Positions 37,219-46,194 of a stretch of DNA of 64,000 nucleotides are shown in pieces. The translations under genes were made by a program, and so were the position numbers. Source of the DNA: Paenibacillus tuaregi (lineage in GTDB: Bacteria; Bacillota; Bacilli; Paenibacillales; Paenibacillaceae); NCBI RefSeq assembly GCF_900086655.1, contig NZ_LT575476.1:1443016-1507015 (forward strand), in the 5' to 3' direction. The first letter of the stretch is position 1. The number at the start of each line of letters is the position of its first letter. The notes beneath the pieces are model-generated. The model was not told where the DNA came from and made no database searches. It was given only the letters and a program-made list of their open reading frames with translations.

Positions 37219-37686
37219 ATGAGTAAACATATTCAAGCATACTTCGAAACGGAAAGCCAGGCAGAAGGGGCCAAAACAAGTTTGCTCTCTTTCGAAACGG
37301 AGCATTTGGAGACAGGTTCCCTTGAACATACCCTTTCGAGTGACAGAGATCTATTTGGACCGATTGTGGCCAATCCGGCGGGAGGAGCTCCGGTCTTCGG
37401 AGGGGCCGCCTTTGGAACAAGCGGATTTACGGGCACCACAGGCCCTCAGACTGTTGTTCCCCTGGTTGCTATGGACCGTGATGCCAACGGCAGCCTGAAC
37501 AACGACGAGGTTAACTTAGAGAGTGATGAGCATCAGCGTGACCGCCGTGAAGACGCGGAGGCTTCATCAAGTTATGATTATAATAAATTGAGGTATGTGC
37601 TCAGTGCTTCTGTCAAGGAGTCGGAAATTGATCAGATTGTGTCAAAACTCCGCTCCCAGGGAGCATATGTGGAAGTTCTGGACTAA
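37219..37686 (+). CDS. Hypothetical protein with split ferredoxin-like ends
   Basis: The 155-residue product has an N-terminal strand-helix unit (IQAYFETESQAEGAKTSLLS) and a C-terminal one (YVLSASVKESEIDQIVSKL, then YVEVLD), separated by a Gly/Pro-rich then acidic linker (about 45-115). This resembles stress-type proteins that modulate small-molecule binding, but no family can be named. It follows the PfpI gene by 44 nt with its own ribosome site (AAAGGAGAG), so co-transcription is likely. Confidence 0.6.
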   Translation: MSKHIQAYFETESQAEGAKTSLLSFETEHLETGSLEHTLSSDRDLFGPIVANPAGGAPVFGGAAFGTSGFTGTTGPQTVVPLVAMDRDANGSLNNDEVNLESDEHQRDRREDAEASSSYDYNKLRYVLSASVKESEIDQIVSKLRSQGAYVEVLD

Positions 37687-37695
37687 ACCAGCTGG

Positions 37696-37725
37696 AAGCC
37701 GTCCCCAAAGGGCGGGCGGCTTTTA
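37696..37725 (+). terminator. Terminator after the hypothetical gene
   Basis: Imperfect GC stem (AAGCCGTCCC with GGGCGGGCGGC) followed by TTTTAAATTT. Confidence 0.6.
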
Positions 37726-37849
37726 AATTTTACTCCATAAAAGTTGAATTGTTGAGTTACAGGTAAGGTAGAGTAGGAATTCCTATTGGCAAATCTTAAG
37801 CTCAACATATGCAGCGGATTTCAACCGCTTTCACTTTTGTAATATAACC

Positions 37850-37956
37850 GTAATATTAGTTTCATGGTTCTTTAACATAACCTGTTTATAATAACAGCAT
37901 GACCCCCTTTTAATATACCATTTTGGACCTGCAGCTTCGGCTGGCAGGTTTTTTTC
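37850..37956 (+). ncRNA. Possible short transcript with Pho-box-like promoter
   Basis: TATAAT at 37887-37892 is preceded by hexamers TTCATG (37861) and TTAACA (37872), 11 nt apart, with TGTTTA 11 nt further, as in PhoP boxes. A strong intrinsic terminator (ACCTGCAGC-TTCG-GCTGGCAGGT plus seven T, 37927-37957) follows about 40 nt after the -10 box. No ORF fits between. This would give an RNA of about 55-60 nt. Promoter and RNA are inferences. Confidence 0.4.
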
Positions 37957-37957
37957 T
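37927..37957 (+). terminator. Strong intrinsic terminator without an upstream gene
   Basis: ACCTGCAGC and GCTGGCAGGT pair around a TTCG tetraloop with one bulged G, then seven T. It insulates the hisS promoter from upstream transcription. Confidence 0.85.
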
Positions 37958-37969
37958 TGGGTTAATGTC

Positions 37970-37998
37970 TTGACTTTGTCAGTGTGGTTACTTACAAT
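37970..37998 (+). promoter_or_regulatory. Sigma-A-type promoter of the hisS leader
   Basis: TTGACT (37970-37975), 17-nt spacer, TACAAT (37993-37998); start of transcription expected near 38005. Confidence 0.75.
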
Positions 37999-38004
37999 GA
38001 AAAA

Positions 38005-38394
38005 AACTTGTATGTGGGACTAACAGTTCTATATCATGAACTTCAATGACGGGACAAAGTAATTCAGCTCCACACCCTCAGAGAGGAATTCCGATGCCAC
38101 TTGCGGTGAATACTATACCGGAGATGGCCAGGCTGGAAGAATTCCGGTGATGACTGCATGAAAGACCTCCCAGAGAATCATCAGCGAACAGGTAACCATT
38201 CCGCAGTAGCTGATGGCGTAGGACGGGCGTTAACCGTATTAAAGCGGATGCCGGTTAAGGCAGAATCCTGGTAATGAGCAGCATTGGCAGGTTTCTGACA
38301 GGCGTGTATCCGGAATGTGGGTGGCACCACGAGCGATTAGGATATCTTAGTCTCTCGTCCCTGTTGATACAACAGGGATGAGGGGCTTTTTTAT
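38005..38394 (+). promoter_or_regulatory. T-box leader of hisS
   Basis: The T-box antiterminator bulge motif GTGGCACCACG lies at 38321-38331. It is followed by a terminator (CCCTGTT 38359-38365 with AACAGGG 38371-38377, then GGGGC and six T). The roughly 300 nt before it can form the stem I region. Uncharged tRNA-His would stabilise the antiterminator and allow hisS reading. A CAC triplet at 38098 is a specifier candidate, not verified by folding. Confidence 0.85.
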
Positions 38395-38452
38395 TTATCA
38401 GGATCAGGAAGCTGATTCGTGATTTAAAGCTAATGAGGAGGGTGACTAGAGA

Positions 38453-39697
38453 ATGGGCTTTCAGAAACCAACAGGAACCCAAGATCTGCTGCCGGGTGTT
38501 GTAGAACGGTGGCAGTTCATTGAAGAGAAGGCGAGAGATCTCTGCCGCCGGTTTAATTACCGGGAGATCCGCACACCAATTTTTGAACAGACATCCTTGT
38601 TTGAGCGCGGGGTGGGTGAGACAACGGATATCGTGGAAAAAGAAATGTACACCTTCCTTGATAAAGGCGAGCGCAGTATGACCCTCCGCCCGGAAGGGAC
38701 GGCGGGGGTGGTTCGCTCTTACGTTGAGAACAAGCTGTATGGCGAGCCTGATGTCAGCAAGCTCTATTATATCGGACCTATGTTCCGGTATGAGCGTCCG
38801 CAGGCGGGACGCCAGCGCCAGTTCCATCAGTTCGGGATAGAGGCCATCGGTGCGATTGATCCGGCGATCGATGCCGAAGTGATCTCCCTCGGGTATGAGC
38901 TGTGCAAGGAGCTTGGTTTGCATGGAGTGACCGTGGAAGTGAACTCTGTCGGCAACCCGCAGAGCCGGGCTGATTACCGCGAGAAGCTGCTCGCGTTCCT
39001 GACCCCGATGAAAGACAGCTTGTGCAAAGATTGCCAATCCAGAATGGAACGGAACCCGATGCGGGTGCTTGACTGCAAGGTGGATCAGGACAAATTTACC
39101 GGAGCTCCCTCTATTCTGGACAGTCTGGACGAAGAGAGCCTGACACATTTCGAACAGGTTAAGTCTTATCTCACGGATATGAATGTGGACTACACGATCA
39201 ATCACAGGCTGGTACGCGGGTTGGATTATTACACGTTGACCGCTTTCGAATATAAGGCGCAGGGCATTGGAGCCATCGATACCGTTGGCGGCGGCGGACG
39301 CTACAACAAGCTTGTTGCCGAAGTAGGCGGCCCTGACCAGCCGGGAGTTGGACTTGCAATCGGACTTGAGCGGATCCATCTGATTCTTGAAAATCAGAAT
39401 ATCGAGGTTCAAGGCTATCGGCCACTAGACGTATATCTGGTGGGATTAGGTGAAGCGGCCGACAAGGAAATTACGAAACAGCTGTTCAAGCTGCGTAAGG
39501 CTGGAATCTCGGCGGAGCGCGATTATCTCGGCCGCAAGATGAAGGCCCAGCTCAAATCCGCTGACCGCATGCAGGCACGCTATACGGCCATCCTCGGCGA
39601 TGACGAACTGGCCCGTGGAGAAATCGCGGTTAAGCTGATGGAGACCGGCGAACAACGCACAGTCAAGCTGGAAGACCTTGCCGCCGAGTTGAAGTAG
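38453..39697 (+). CDS. hisS: Histidyl-tRNA synthetase
   Basis: The 414-residue class II synthetase has motif 1 region FQKPTGTQDLLPG, motif 2 MFRYERPQAGRQRQFHQFG, histidine motif VRGLDYYTLTAFEY, GGGGRYNKLV, motif 3 GVGLAIGLERI, and a C-terminal anticodon-binding domain. TGAGGAGGG precedes the ATG. The gene sits behind a T-box leader and before aspS, as in other Bacillales, but a 629-nt repeat-bearing spacer separates it from aspS. Confidence 0.97.
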   Translation: MGFQKPTGTQDLLPGVVERWQFIEEKARDLCRRFNYREIRTPIFEQTSLFERGVGETTDIVEKEMYTFLDKGERSMTLRPEGTAGVVRSYVENKLYGEPDVSKLYYIGPMFRYERPQAGRQRQFHQFGIEAIGAIDPAIDAEVISLGYELCKELGLHGVTVEVNSVGNPQSRADYREKLLAFLTPMKDSLCKDCQSRMERNPMRVLDCKVDQDKFTGAPSILDSLDEESLTHFEQVKSYLTDMNVDYTINHRLVRGLDYYTLTAFEYKAQGIGAIDTVGGGGRYNKLVAEVGGPDQPGVGLAIGLERIHLILENQNIEVQGYRPLDVYLVGLGEAADKEITKQLFKLRKAGISAERDYLGRKMKAQLKSADRMQARYTAILGDDELARGEIAVKLMETGEQRTVKLEDLAAELK

Positions 39698-39707
39698 CCC
39701 AAACAAG

Positions 39708-40080
39708 CACCGCACGACTGTAAAGCGAATCCCGTAAGGGAGAGCGCTCCGAGCACGAAGTAGCGCAACCGAGCGCCGCACAACTGTAAAGCGAATCCCG
39801 TAAGGGAGAGCGCTCCGAGCACGAAGTAGCGCAATCAAGCACCGCACAACTGTAAAGCAAATCCCGTAGGGAGAGCGCTGCAAGCACGAAGTAGCGCAAC
39901 CAAGCGTCGCACAACTGTAAAGCGAATCCCGTAAGGGAGAGCGCTGTAAGCATGAAGTAGCGCAACCGAGCACCGCACAACTGTAAAGCGAATCCCGCAG
40001 GGAGAGCGCTGTAAGCACGAAGTAGGCCACAATGCAGCCGCACAACCGTGGAGCGGGTCCCAAAGGGACGGCAAGCGGCT
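39708..40080 (+). repeat. Tandem array of 65-66-nt repeats
   Basis: Five near-identical units start at CGCAC positions 39711, 39777, 39843, 39908 and 39974, with a diverged sixth at 40039. Spacing is 66, 66, 65, 66 and 65 nt. Each unit holds ACTGTAAAGCGAATCCCG, a CCC-GTAA-GGG mini-hairpin and a GCGCT...AGCGC hairpin (15-nt loop). The alternating 65/66 spacing breaks every reading frame, so the array is not coding. A related single motif (AGCGGGTCCCAAAGGGACG) recurs at about 40163. Its role is unknown. Confidence 0.85.
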
Positions 40081-40272
40081 TTTACGTCAACATAAAGCAT
40101 CAAACTCCCTTAAGCAGCACCAACCGCAGATGGTTTCCCATACCCAGGTACAACCAAAACCAAGCGGGTCCCAAAGGGACGACAAGCGAATCCAAGCACC
40201 CACCCGCCAAGAGCACGCCAACCCTTCTCATCCGCCAAAATTTCGGGTGTCCAGAGGGCGAAGCCCTTGGGG

Positions 40273-40291
40273 CCCTCCCTTCCAGGGAGGG
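40273..40291 (+). promoter_or_regulatory. Perfect hairpin just upstream of aspS
   Basis: CCCTCCCT and AGGGAGGG form a perfect 8-bp stem with a 3-nt loop, about 20 nt before the aspS ribosome site. No T run follows, so it is not a terminator; it may influence mRNA stability or translation. Confidence 0.45.
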
Positions 40292-40326
40292 TTTGGGAGG
40301 GTCACACCAACTAGGAGGAATAAACA

Positions 40327-42105
40327 TTGAACAGAACACATCACTGCGGCGCGCTTAGCACCGCGAACATTGGAGAAACGGTAACACTGAACGGCTGGGT
40401 ACAGACCCGCCGCGATCTAGGAGGGGTCCTCTTTATCGATCTAAGGGACCGCAGCGGAATCGTACAGGTAGTTTTTAACCCTGCATACTCTGGAGAAGCT
40501 CTTCAGACTGCTGACAAAGTACGCAGTGAGTATGTAATTGCAGTTCAGGGGAAAGTGGTACAGCGTGATGCCGAGACGGTGAACCCGAACCTGCCTACCG
40601 GGGAGATCGAAGTTCAGATCACTGAGATTGAAGTGTTGAATGCAGCCAAGACCCCTCCTTTCTTCATCGAGGATGGAATTGAAGTGGATGAAAATCTTCG
40701 TCTGAAATACCGTTACCTGGATCTGCGCCGTCCGGAAATGCAAAAGACGCTGTGGCTCCGTTCCAAAGCGGCTAAAGTGTTCCGCGATTTCTTGGATAAC
40801 GAGCAGTTCATCGAAGTAGAGACTCCAATCCTGACTAAGAGCTCCCCTGAAGGAGCCAGAGACTACTTGGTGCCAAGCCGTGTGCATGCCGGTGAGTTCT
40901 TCGCCCTGCCGCAATCCCCACAGCTGTATAAGCAGCTTCTAATGGTGGGCGGTTTGGAACGCTACTATCAAATCGCACGCTGCTTCCGTGACGAAGACCT
41001 CCGTGCGGACCGTCAGCCTGAATTTACTCAAGTCGACATTGAGACTTCCTTTCTCAGCCAGGATGAGCTGCTTGGAATGATGGAAGAGTTGGTTGTGCGC
41101 CTGTTCAAAGAAACAGTTAATGTGGATATCCCAGCACCGTTCCAGCGTCTTAGTTATGCGGATGCCATGGACAAATACGGTTCGGACAAGCCCGATCTCC
41201 GTTTTGGCATGGAACTGATCCAAGTCAGCGATATTGTGGCATCCAGCGGGGTTAAGGTGTTTGCTTCGGTTATTGAAAAAGGCGGAGAGGTTAAAGTACT
41301 TAACGCAAAAGGCTGCGGAACCTGGAGCCGTAAAGAGATCGACGATCTGGGACCGTTCGCCGCGCGCTATGGTGCCAAAGGTCTTGCGTGGATTCAAGTC
41401 AAGGATGGCGAATTCAAGGGGCCAATCGTGAAGTTCTTTACCCCAGAAGAAATCGAAGCGGTTAAGGAACGCACCGGGGCAGAAGAGGGTGACCTGCTGC
41501 TGTTCTCCGCAGACACCAAGAAGGTTGTTGCGGATGTGCTTGGAAATCTTCGTCTGAAAATCGGCCGTCAGCTTGGGCTGATTGATGACAGTGTGTTCAA
41601 ATTTGCATGGGTGGTTGACTTTCCGCTTCTCGGATGGGATGAGGATCAGAAGCGTTATGTGGCGGAGCACCATCCGTTCACTCGTCCACGTGAGGAAGAT
41701 ATTGCCCTGTTCGACACTGATCCGGGCCAAATCCGCGCTCAAGCGTATGACCTTGTACTTAACGGTTATGAAGTCGGCGGCGGCTCCATGCGGATTTACA
41801 AGCGTGAAGTACAGGAGAAAATGTTTAAGGCACTGGGATTGCCGCCTGAAGAAGTTCAGGACAAATTCGGCTATCTGCTAGACGCTTTCGAATATGGTAC
41901 TCCTCCTCATGGCGGTATGGCGTTTGGCTTCGACCGTGTGGTTATGCTGTTGGCAGGCCGTACGAACCTGCGTGAGACGATCGCATTCCCGAAAACGGCC
42001 AGTGCTACCGATCCGCTGATGAACGCTCCTGCAGAGGTCGACATCAATCAGTTGGAACAGCTTCATATCAAGGTTGCGAAGAAACCGGTTGAAGACAAAA
42101 AATAA
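40327..42105 (+). CDS. aspS: Aspartyl-tRNA synthetase
   Basis: The 592-residue class II synthetase has an OB-fold anticodon-binding domain ([20 protein letters not shown]), motif 2 ([20 protein letters not shown]), the bacterial GAD insertion (about 290-410) and motif 3 ([15 protein letters not shown]). It starts at TTG 40327 after TAGGAGGAA. No separate T-box is seen before it. Confidence 0.97.
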   Translation: MNRTHHCGALSTANIGETVTLNGWVQTRRDLGGVLFIDLRDRSGIVQVVFNPAYSGEALQTADKVRSEYVIAVQGKVVQRDAETVNPNLPTGEIEVQITEIEVLNAAKTPPFFIEDGIEVDENLRLKYRYLDLRRPEMQKTLWLRSKAAKVFRDFLDNEQFIEVETPILTKSSPEGARDYLVPSRVHAGEFFALPQSPQLYKQLLMVGGLERYYQIARCFRDEDLRADRQPEFTQVDIETSFLSQDELLGMMEELVVRLFKETVNVDIPAPFQRLSYADAMDKYGSDKPDLRFGMELIQVSDIVASSGVKVFASVIEKGGEVKVLNAKGCGTWSRKEIDDLGPFAARYGAKGLAWIQVKDGEFKGPIVKFFTPEEIEAVKERTGAEEGDLLLFSADTKKVVADVLGNLRLKIGRQLGLIDDSVFKFAWVVDFPLLGWDEDQKRYVAEHHPFTRPREEDIALFDTDPGQIRAQAYDLVLNGYEVGGGSMRIYKREVQEKMFKALGLPPEEVQDKFGYLLDAFEYGTPPHGGMAFGFDRVVMLLAGRTNLRETIAFPKTASATDPLMNAPAEVDINQLEQLHIKVAKKPVEDKK

Positions 42106-42131
42106 AGTCCGCAAGTCAGGAGGGCCTTTAC

Positions 42132-42881
42132 ATGCTTAATCAATTTTCCCGGACCGAGCTGGCGATTGGTGCTGAAGGACTGGAAGTTCTCAAGAACAGC
42201 ACAGTAGCGGTACTCGGCATCGGCGGGGTAGGTTCCATTGCTGTGGAGTCCCTCGCACGCGCAGGTGTCGGCCGGATTGTGCTGATTGATAAAGATGTAG
42301 TTGATATAACAAATGTGAACCGGCAAATTCATGCGCTGACCTCAACCGTAGGCCAGAGTAAAGTGGATCTGATGTGTGAGCGCGTGAAACTCATCAATCC
42401 GGAGTGTGAGACAATTGCGTTGAACATGTTCTATACCGAAGAAACATATGAAGAGCTGTTTAAGTATGATCTCAGTTATGTTTTGGATGCTTCGGATACA
42501 ATTATTTACAAAGTTCATCTAATCAGGGAATGCCGTGAACGCGGCATTCCGATTGTTTCAAGCATGGGTGCTGCCAACCGGATGGACCCGACCAAATTTC
42601 AGGTCGCAGACATATCCAAGACCCATATGGACCCTATGGCTAGGGTGGTCCGCAGCAAACTGCGTGAGATTGGGATCAAAAAAGGGGTTAAAGTTGTATT
42701 CTCCACCGAACCTCCGGTTAAGCCGCGCGAAGACGTGACCCAGAAGATCGTGCCCGAGAATGCGCCTGACCGCCGTAAGGCCAAGCAGCCGCCAGCGAGT
42801 ATTTCCTTCGTGCCCCCGGTAGTTGGTTTGTTTATGGTGAGTGTTGCTGTCCGTGATCTGCTGGAGAGTGCAAAAGCATGA
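42132..42881 (+). CDS. tcdA: tRNA threonylcarbamoyladenosine dehydratase TcdA
   Basis: The 249-residue ThiF/E1-like ATPase has LGIGGVGSIAVESLARAGVG (nucleotide loop), DKDVVDITNVNRQIHA and YVLDASDT. It converts t6A37 to cyclic ct6A in tRNAs. B. subtilis yrvM occupies the same place after aspS. AGGAGGGCC precedes the ATG; the stop overlaps the next start (ATGA). Confidence 0.92.
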   Translation: MLNQFSRTELAIGAEGLEVLKNSTVAVLGIGGVGSIAVESLARAGVGRIVLIDKDVVDITNVNRQIHALTSTVGQSKVDLMCERVKLINPECETIALNMFYTEETYEELFKYDLSYVLDASDTIIYKVHLIRECRERGIPIVSSMGAANRMDPTKFQVADISKTHMDPMARVVRSKLREIGIKKGVKVVFSTEPPVKPREDVTQKIVPENAPDRRKAKQPPASISFVPPVVGLFMVSVAVRDLLESAKA

Positions 42882-43534
42882 ACGAGCAGCTTGCGCGGAA
42901 GCTCCGCCTCCCTGAATCGGGAGCGGTGCTGATTCTTAACCCGCCTGACCAGTATTTGCAGGAGCTGGGTCTTTCAAATGAAGTGACCCGGGTTCAGGAA
43001 GAACCTGCTGTGTATGACTTCGTTCAGGTGTTTGTCAGATCCATTCAAGAAGTGGAGGAACTGGCTCCCACTGCGATACGGGGGGTCAAGGAAGATGGCC
43101 TTCTGTGGTTCTGCTATATGAAGGGCGGAGCAAAGGCGGGAACCGATCTGAATCGCGATAAAGGCTGGGATGTGGTAACCGGCTCCGGCTATGAGGGTGT
43201 ATCGCTTGTCTCTATCGATGAGCGGTGGTCTGCAATGCGATACCGTCCGGCCCGGGAGAAGGATTCGGCTCCCCGCAGATCAGGGGCGCGGCCGAAGACT
43301 GGACGTTCTGATAGCGGAACAGCTGCCCTGCCCGTCCCTGAGGATCTCCAGCAGCGGCTCAATGAATCACCGAAGGCAGCTGGATTTTTTGCAGCGCTCG
43401 CTCCTTCCCACCGGAAGGCCTATCTGCAGTGGATTGAGGAAGCCAAGCGGCCAGAAACGCGCGAAGCCAGAATAGTGAAGACCGTGGAGAAGCTGGCACT
43501 TAACCTTAAGAGGCCTTCAGACAAGGAAGCCTAA
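42878..43534 (+). CDS. YdeI/OmpD-associated-type protein with DUF3052-like N-terminus
   Basis: The 218-residue product has an N-terminal part resembling DUF3052 (ESGAVLILNPPDQYLQEL, AVYDFVQVFVRSIQEVEEL, DGLLWFCYMKGGAKAGTDL) and a C-terminal YdeI/OmdA-type motif (FAALAPSHRKAYLQWIEEAK, PETREARIVKTVEKL). A basic linker (about 125-145) joins them. Translationally coupled to tcdA by a 4-nt overlap. Function is unknown; relatives of the C-terminal part protect against peptide antibiotics. Confidence 0.7.
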   Translation: MNEQLARKLRLPESGAVLILNPPDQYLQELGLSNEVTRVQEEPAVYDFVQVFVRSIQEVEELAPTAIRGVKEDGLLWFCYMKGGAKAGTDLNRDKGWDVVTGSGYEGVSLVSIDERWSAMRYRPAREKDSAPRRSGARPKTGRSDSGTAALPVPEDLQQRLNESPKAAGFFAALAPSHRKAYLQWIEEAKRPETREARIVKTVEKLALNLKRPSDKEA

Positions 43535-43558
43535 GCTTTGAATAGAATGACCGCAAAT

Positions 43559-43592
43559 GGACCACACCGGATTTTTCCGGTGAGGTCTTTTT
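43559..43592 (+). terminator. Terminator of aspS-tcdA-YdeI operon
   Basis: Stem built from GACC, ACCGG with CCGGT and GGTC around an ATTTTT loop, then TTTTTC. Confidence 0.75.
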
Positions 43593-43669
43593 CTATTCGC
43601 TTTTTTACACGGAACAATGGTATACTTAAAATCCTTTTCATTAAATTTTATTCTTAGGAGGTAACTGAA

Positions 43670-45814
43670 ATGGACGATTTTCAAAGTGCCTATCAAGAAG
43701 AGAAGGAGCGGCTGGACCGCACCTTGATCACGATAGACAAAGAGCTTGAGCGGCTGCACGGGATTCCCGTGTATACGGGGCATGATTATACAGAGCAGGT
43801 GCTTGAGGCCGGAAGGGACACCCAGCGGAGGCAGCTTGCCCAATCTCTTCAGGAGCCTTATTTTGGCAGGCTTGATTTTGAAGAACGCGGCGGGGTAAGA
43901 CACCCACTCTATATTGGCAAAGTCGGAGTGGGAGGGGACACCGCACAGCCGCTGGTTATCGATTGGCGGGCGCCTGTGGCAAGCTTGTTTTACTCCTTTA
44001 CAGGGGGAGACTCGGCGTCCTACGAAGCTCCAGAAGGCCTGATCGAGGGCTTGGTCTACCTCAAGCGGAACGTGGTTATCCGCAAGCAGATTCTTGAGCG
44101 AGTGGTGGATACATATAACTCCGAAGCGGACGGACCGGCTGTCTCGGATGAGTTCCTTCTCTACCGTCTCGGGGAGAACAAAGATAACAAGCTGCGCGAT
44201 ATTGTTTCTACAATTCAAGCGGAGCAGGACCAGATTATTCGGGCTGGCAAGAACACCGCCTTGATCATTCAAGGGGTTGCAGGAAGTGGGAAGACTACGG
44301 TAGCTCTGCACCGTCTTGCATATCTGTTGTATCAGTACAAGGAGCAGATATCTGCGGAGAAAATGGTCATTTTTGCGCCTAACCGCATGTTTATCAATTA
44401 TATTTCGGAGGTGCTGCCTGAACTTGGTGTTGGGGATATCCAACAAAATACGTTCAGTGATTGGGCAGCTGCTGTGTTAAACCTTGATGAAGCGCCTACA
44501 GACGGACCGGATGCATTAACCAGGTGGTTCGATCGTGAAGCTGGCAGCAGAACTCACGAAGAAGATGAGCTGCCGGGAAGATTAAAAGGATCTCTGAAAT
44601 TCCGCGATATGTTGGATGAATTTATACATGAGCTTGAACCGGCATGCCTCCCGGAAGAGGATTTCTGCCCATGGGACGGGAAGAAGCTGCCGCTCGCCAC
44701 CATTAAGATGTGGTATGAAGAAGAATATAAACCCTATCCTCTTGCAAGACGTAAGGAAAGGGTACTGGCCCGAATTCACCGCTGGGTGGAGATGGAGCTG
44801 AAGAAGGCGCCTTCGGCTGCAGCTTTGAAAGAGCGTAAATCTATGGCATCCAAAAGAGAAAAGGCTTATGCCAAGAAGTGGCCGGAGCTTACCCCTATGA
44901 CTCTGTATAAGGCGTTTCTAGGTGTTAAAAAATTGTCAGGCCAGTTGGGGGAGAGTGCGGCTGCGGGGGGAATTCCTGAACATATTCTCAAAGAAACCCG
45001 GGCCTATCTTAAGAAAAATGAAATCCGCGAAGAGGATCTTCCTGCTCTACTGTACTTGTATACTCTAGTTGACGAGATCGAGGGCAATCACCGGTTTGAC
45101 CATATCGTCATCGATGAGGCCCAGGATTTCTCTCCGTTCCAGATCGCGGTTCTCGACCGCTTCTGCAAAGGGCATTCCTTTACGATTCTTGGGGACTTGT
45201 CCCAAGGCATCCATTATTACAAGGGAATTCGTTCTTGGGAAGAAATGCAGACGCTGTTCCAGCCTGACGAGACGGCTTACTTCGCCTTGACGCGAAGCTA
45301 CAGGTCCACGATGGAAATTATTACGTTCGCTAATGAAATTTTAAGACAAGGTGTAGGAACAGATCTCATGGCTGTACCGGTATTCCGCAGTGCAGACCCG
45401 GTAAGGGTCATTTCTGCAAGGGGTCAAGAGCGTCTCGAAGTTATAGCGAAGGCGCTCGGCCACATTCAAGCCGGACCCTACCGGACAGCAGCACTGCTCA
45501 CCCGGACTTTAAGTGAGGCTCAGGAGCTTTATGAGGATCTGGCAAGGAAGGGCTATGAAATCAATCTGATCGATGGCCGCAAGAGTGAATACGAGGGCGG
45601 AATTTCGGTGCTTCCCGTTTATCTCTCTAAAGGGTTAGAGTTTGACGCCGTTATTGTGGTGGATGCGGATGCGAAGCATTACGGGGATATGGATGCCAAG
45701 CTCCTGTACGTGGGCTGTACACGGGCGCTGCACGAGCTGTGGCTGCTTCATGACGGGGAGCTTCCGGCATATGTAACGAATGACCCGGAGCTGGCTGAAA
45801 CGGTGTGGCCTTAA
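43670..45814 (+). CDS. helD: RNA polymerase recycling motor ATPase HelD
   Basis: The 714-residue product has an N-terminal coiled-coil arm (about 1-60; YQEEKERLDRTLITIDKELE), then PLVIDWRAPVASLFYSF, a UvrD-type ATPase core with Walker A IQGVAGSGKTTVALHR (about 200) and Walker B HIVIDEAQDFSPFQ, and a C-terminal helicase domain (VYLSKGLEFDAVIVVDAD, LYVGCTRALHELWL). HelD removes stalled RNA polymerase from DNA. TAGGAGG precedes the ATG. It forms a single-gene unit after a terminator. Confidence 0.92.
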   Translation: MDDFQSAYQEEKERLDRTLITIDKELERLHGIPVYTGHDYTEQVLEAGRDTQRRQLAQSLQEPYFGRLDFEERGGVRHPLYIGKVGVGGDTAQPLVIDWRAPVASLFYSFTGGDSASYEAPEGLIEGLVYLKRNVVIRKQILERVVDTYNSEADGPAVSDEFLLYRLGENKDNKLRDIVSTIQAEQDQIIRAGKNTALIIQGVAGSGKTTVALHRLAYLLYQYKEQISAEKMVIFAPNRMFINYISEVLPELGVGDIQQNTFSDWAAAVLNLDEAPTDGPDALTRWFDREAGSRTHEEDELPGRLKGSLKFRDMLDEFIHELEPACLPEEDFCPWDGKKLPLATIKMWYEEEYKPYPLARRKERVLARIHRWVEMELKKAPSAAALKERKSMASKREKAYAKKWPELTPMTLYKAFLGVKKLSGQLGESAAAGGIPEHILKETRAYLKKNEIREEDLPALLYLYTLVDEIEGNHRFDHIVIDEAQDFSPFQIAVLDRFCKGHSFTILGDLSQGIHYYKGIRSWEEMQTLFQPDETAYFALTRSYRSTMEIITFANEILRQGVGTDLMAVPVFRSADPVRVISARGQERLEVIAKALGHIQAGPYRTAALLTRTLSEAQELYEDLARKGYEINLIDGRKSEYEGGISVLPVYLSKGLEFDAVIVVDADAKHYGDMDAKLLYVGCTRALHELWLLHDGELPAYVTNDPELAETVWP

Positions 45815-45874
45815 GCTGGCGAGGCCCAGAACGCGGTGTGCTTTGCTTGACGGCTGTCAACCGAACTGAAACTC

Positions 45875-46070
45875 TATAATTAACTAACGACCGAGAGTTG
45901 ACAAATATCCCGAAGACTATCCGGGCATGCCAAGAGCCCGTTGTACCGTGCGCATAAGAGATGTTCGTATCAGATCAGATGATAAAAGCTAAGGCTCAAG
46001 CAGGGAATAAGGCGGTCGGTACATTGCCGGCTGCCTTATTCTTTAAGATTGCCCCCTGTGGGCTTAGACC
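45875..46070 (+). ncRNA. Candidate structured non-coding RNA (6S-like position)
   Basis: A TATAAT box (45875-45880) starts a gene-free stretch that folds extensively. GAATAAGGC (46005-46013) pairs with GCCTTATTC (46033-46041). An outer stem joins TAAG/CTC/CAGGG at about 45990-46005 with CCCTG/GGGCTTA at 46054-46066. TGTACCG (45942-45948) can instead pair with CGGTACA (46017-46023), competing with the first hairpin. As I recall, the 6S-1 RNA gene of B. subtilis lies in the aspS-yrvM neighbourhood, so 6S is possible but unproven. Confidence 0.4.
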
Positions 46071-46071
46071 A

Positions 46072-46132
46072 AATAAGGGGCCTTCTTGAGAGGAAGATCA
46101 TCTTCCCGCCAAGAAGGCCCCTTACGTATAGA
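46072..46132. terminator. Long perfect-stem hairpin
   Basis: AAGGGGCCTTCTTG and CAAGAAGGCCCCTT form a perfect 14-bp stem, with a weaker inner stem (GGAAGAT with ATCTTCC) in the loop. It lies between the candidate RNA and the minus-strand CD3324-type gene. Short T-rich sequence (TTATTT) follows on the minus strand, so it more likely terminates that gene. Confidence 0.6.
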
Positions 46133-46194
46133 ATGAATTGGAGAGCTGTTTGAACCCTTCTCAAATTCATAAAAGTTATAGCTGTTACATGCGC

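Noticed and set aside
38255..39412. Long minus-strand ORF opposite hisS (385 codons)
   Set aside because: It lies antisense to the clearly identified hisS and its T-box; its sequence has no family features and no ribosome site.
39708..40080. CRISPR array
   Set aside because: Repeats are directly contiguous with no unique spacers and no cas genes are present.
39446..40103. Minus-strand ORFs with 22-residue repeats across the hisS-aspS spacer
   Set aside because: The repetition comes from the 66-nt DNA array; units of 65 nt shift the frame, so no single frame keeps the peptide repeat, and part lies antisense to hisS.
43728..43946. Minus-strand ORF opposite helD
   Set aside because: Antisense shadow inside a well-supported gene.
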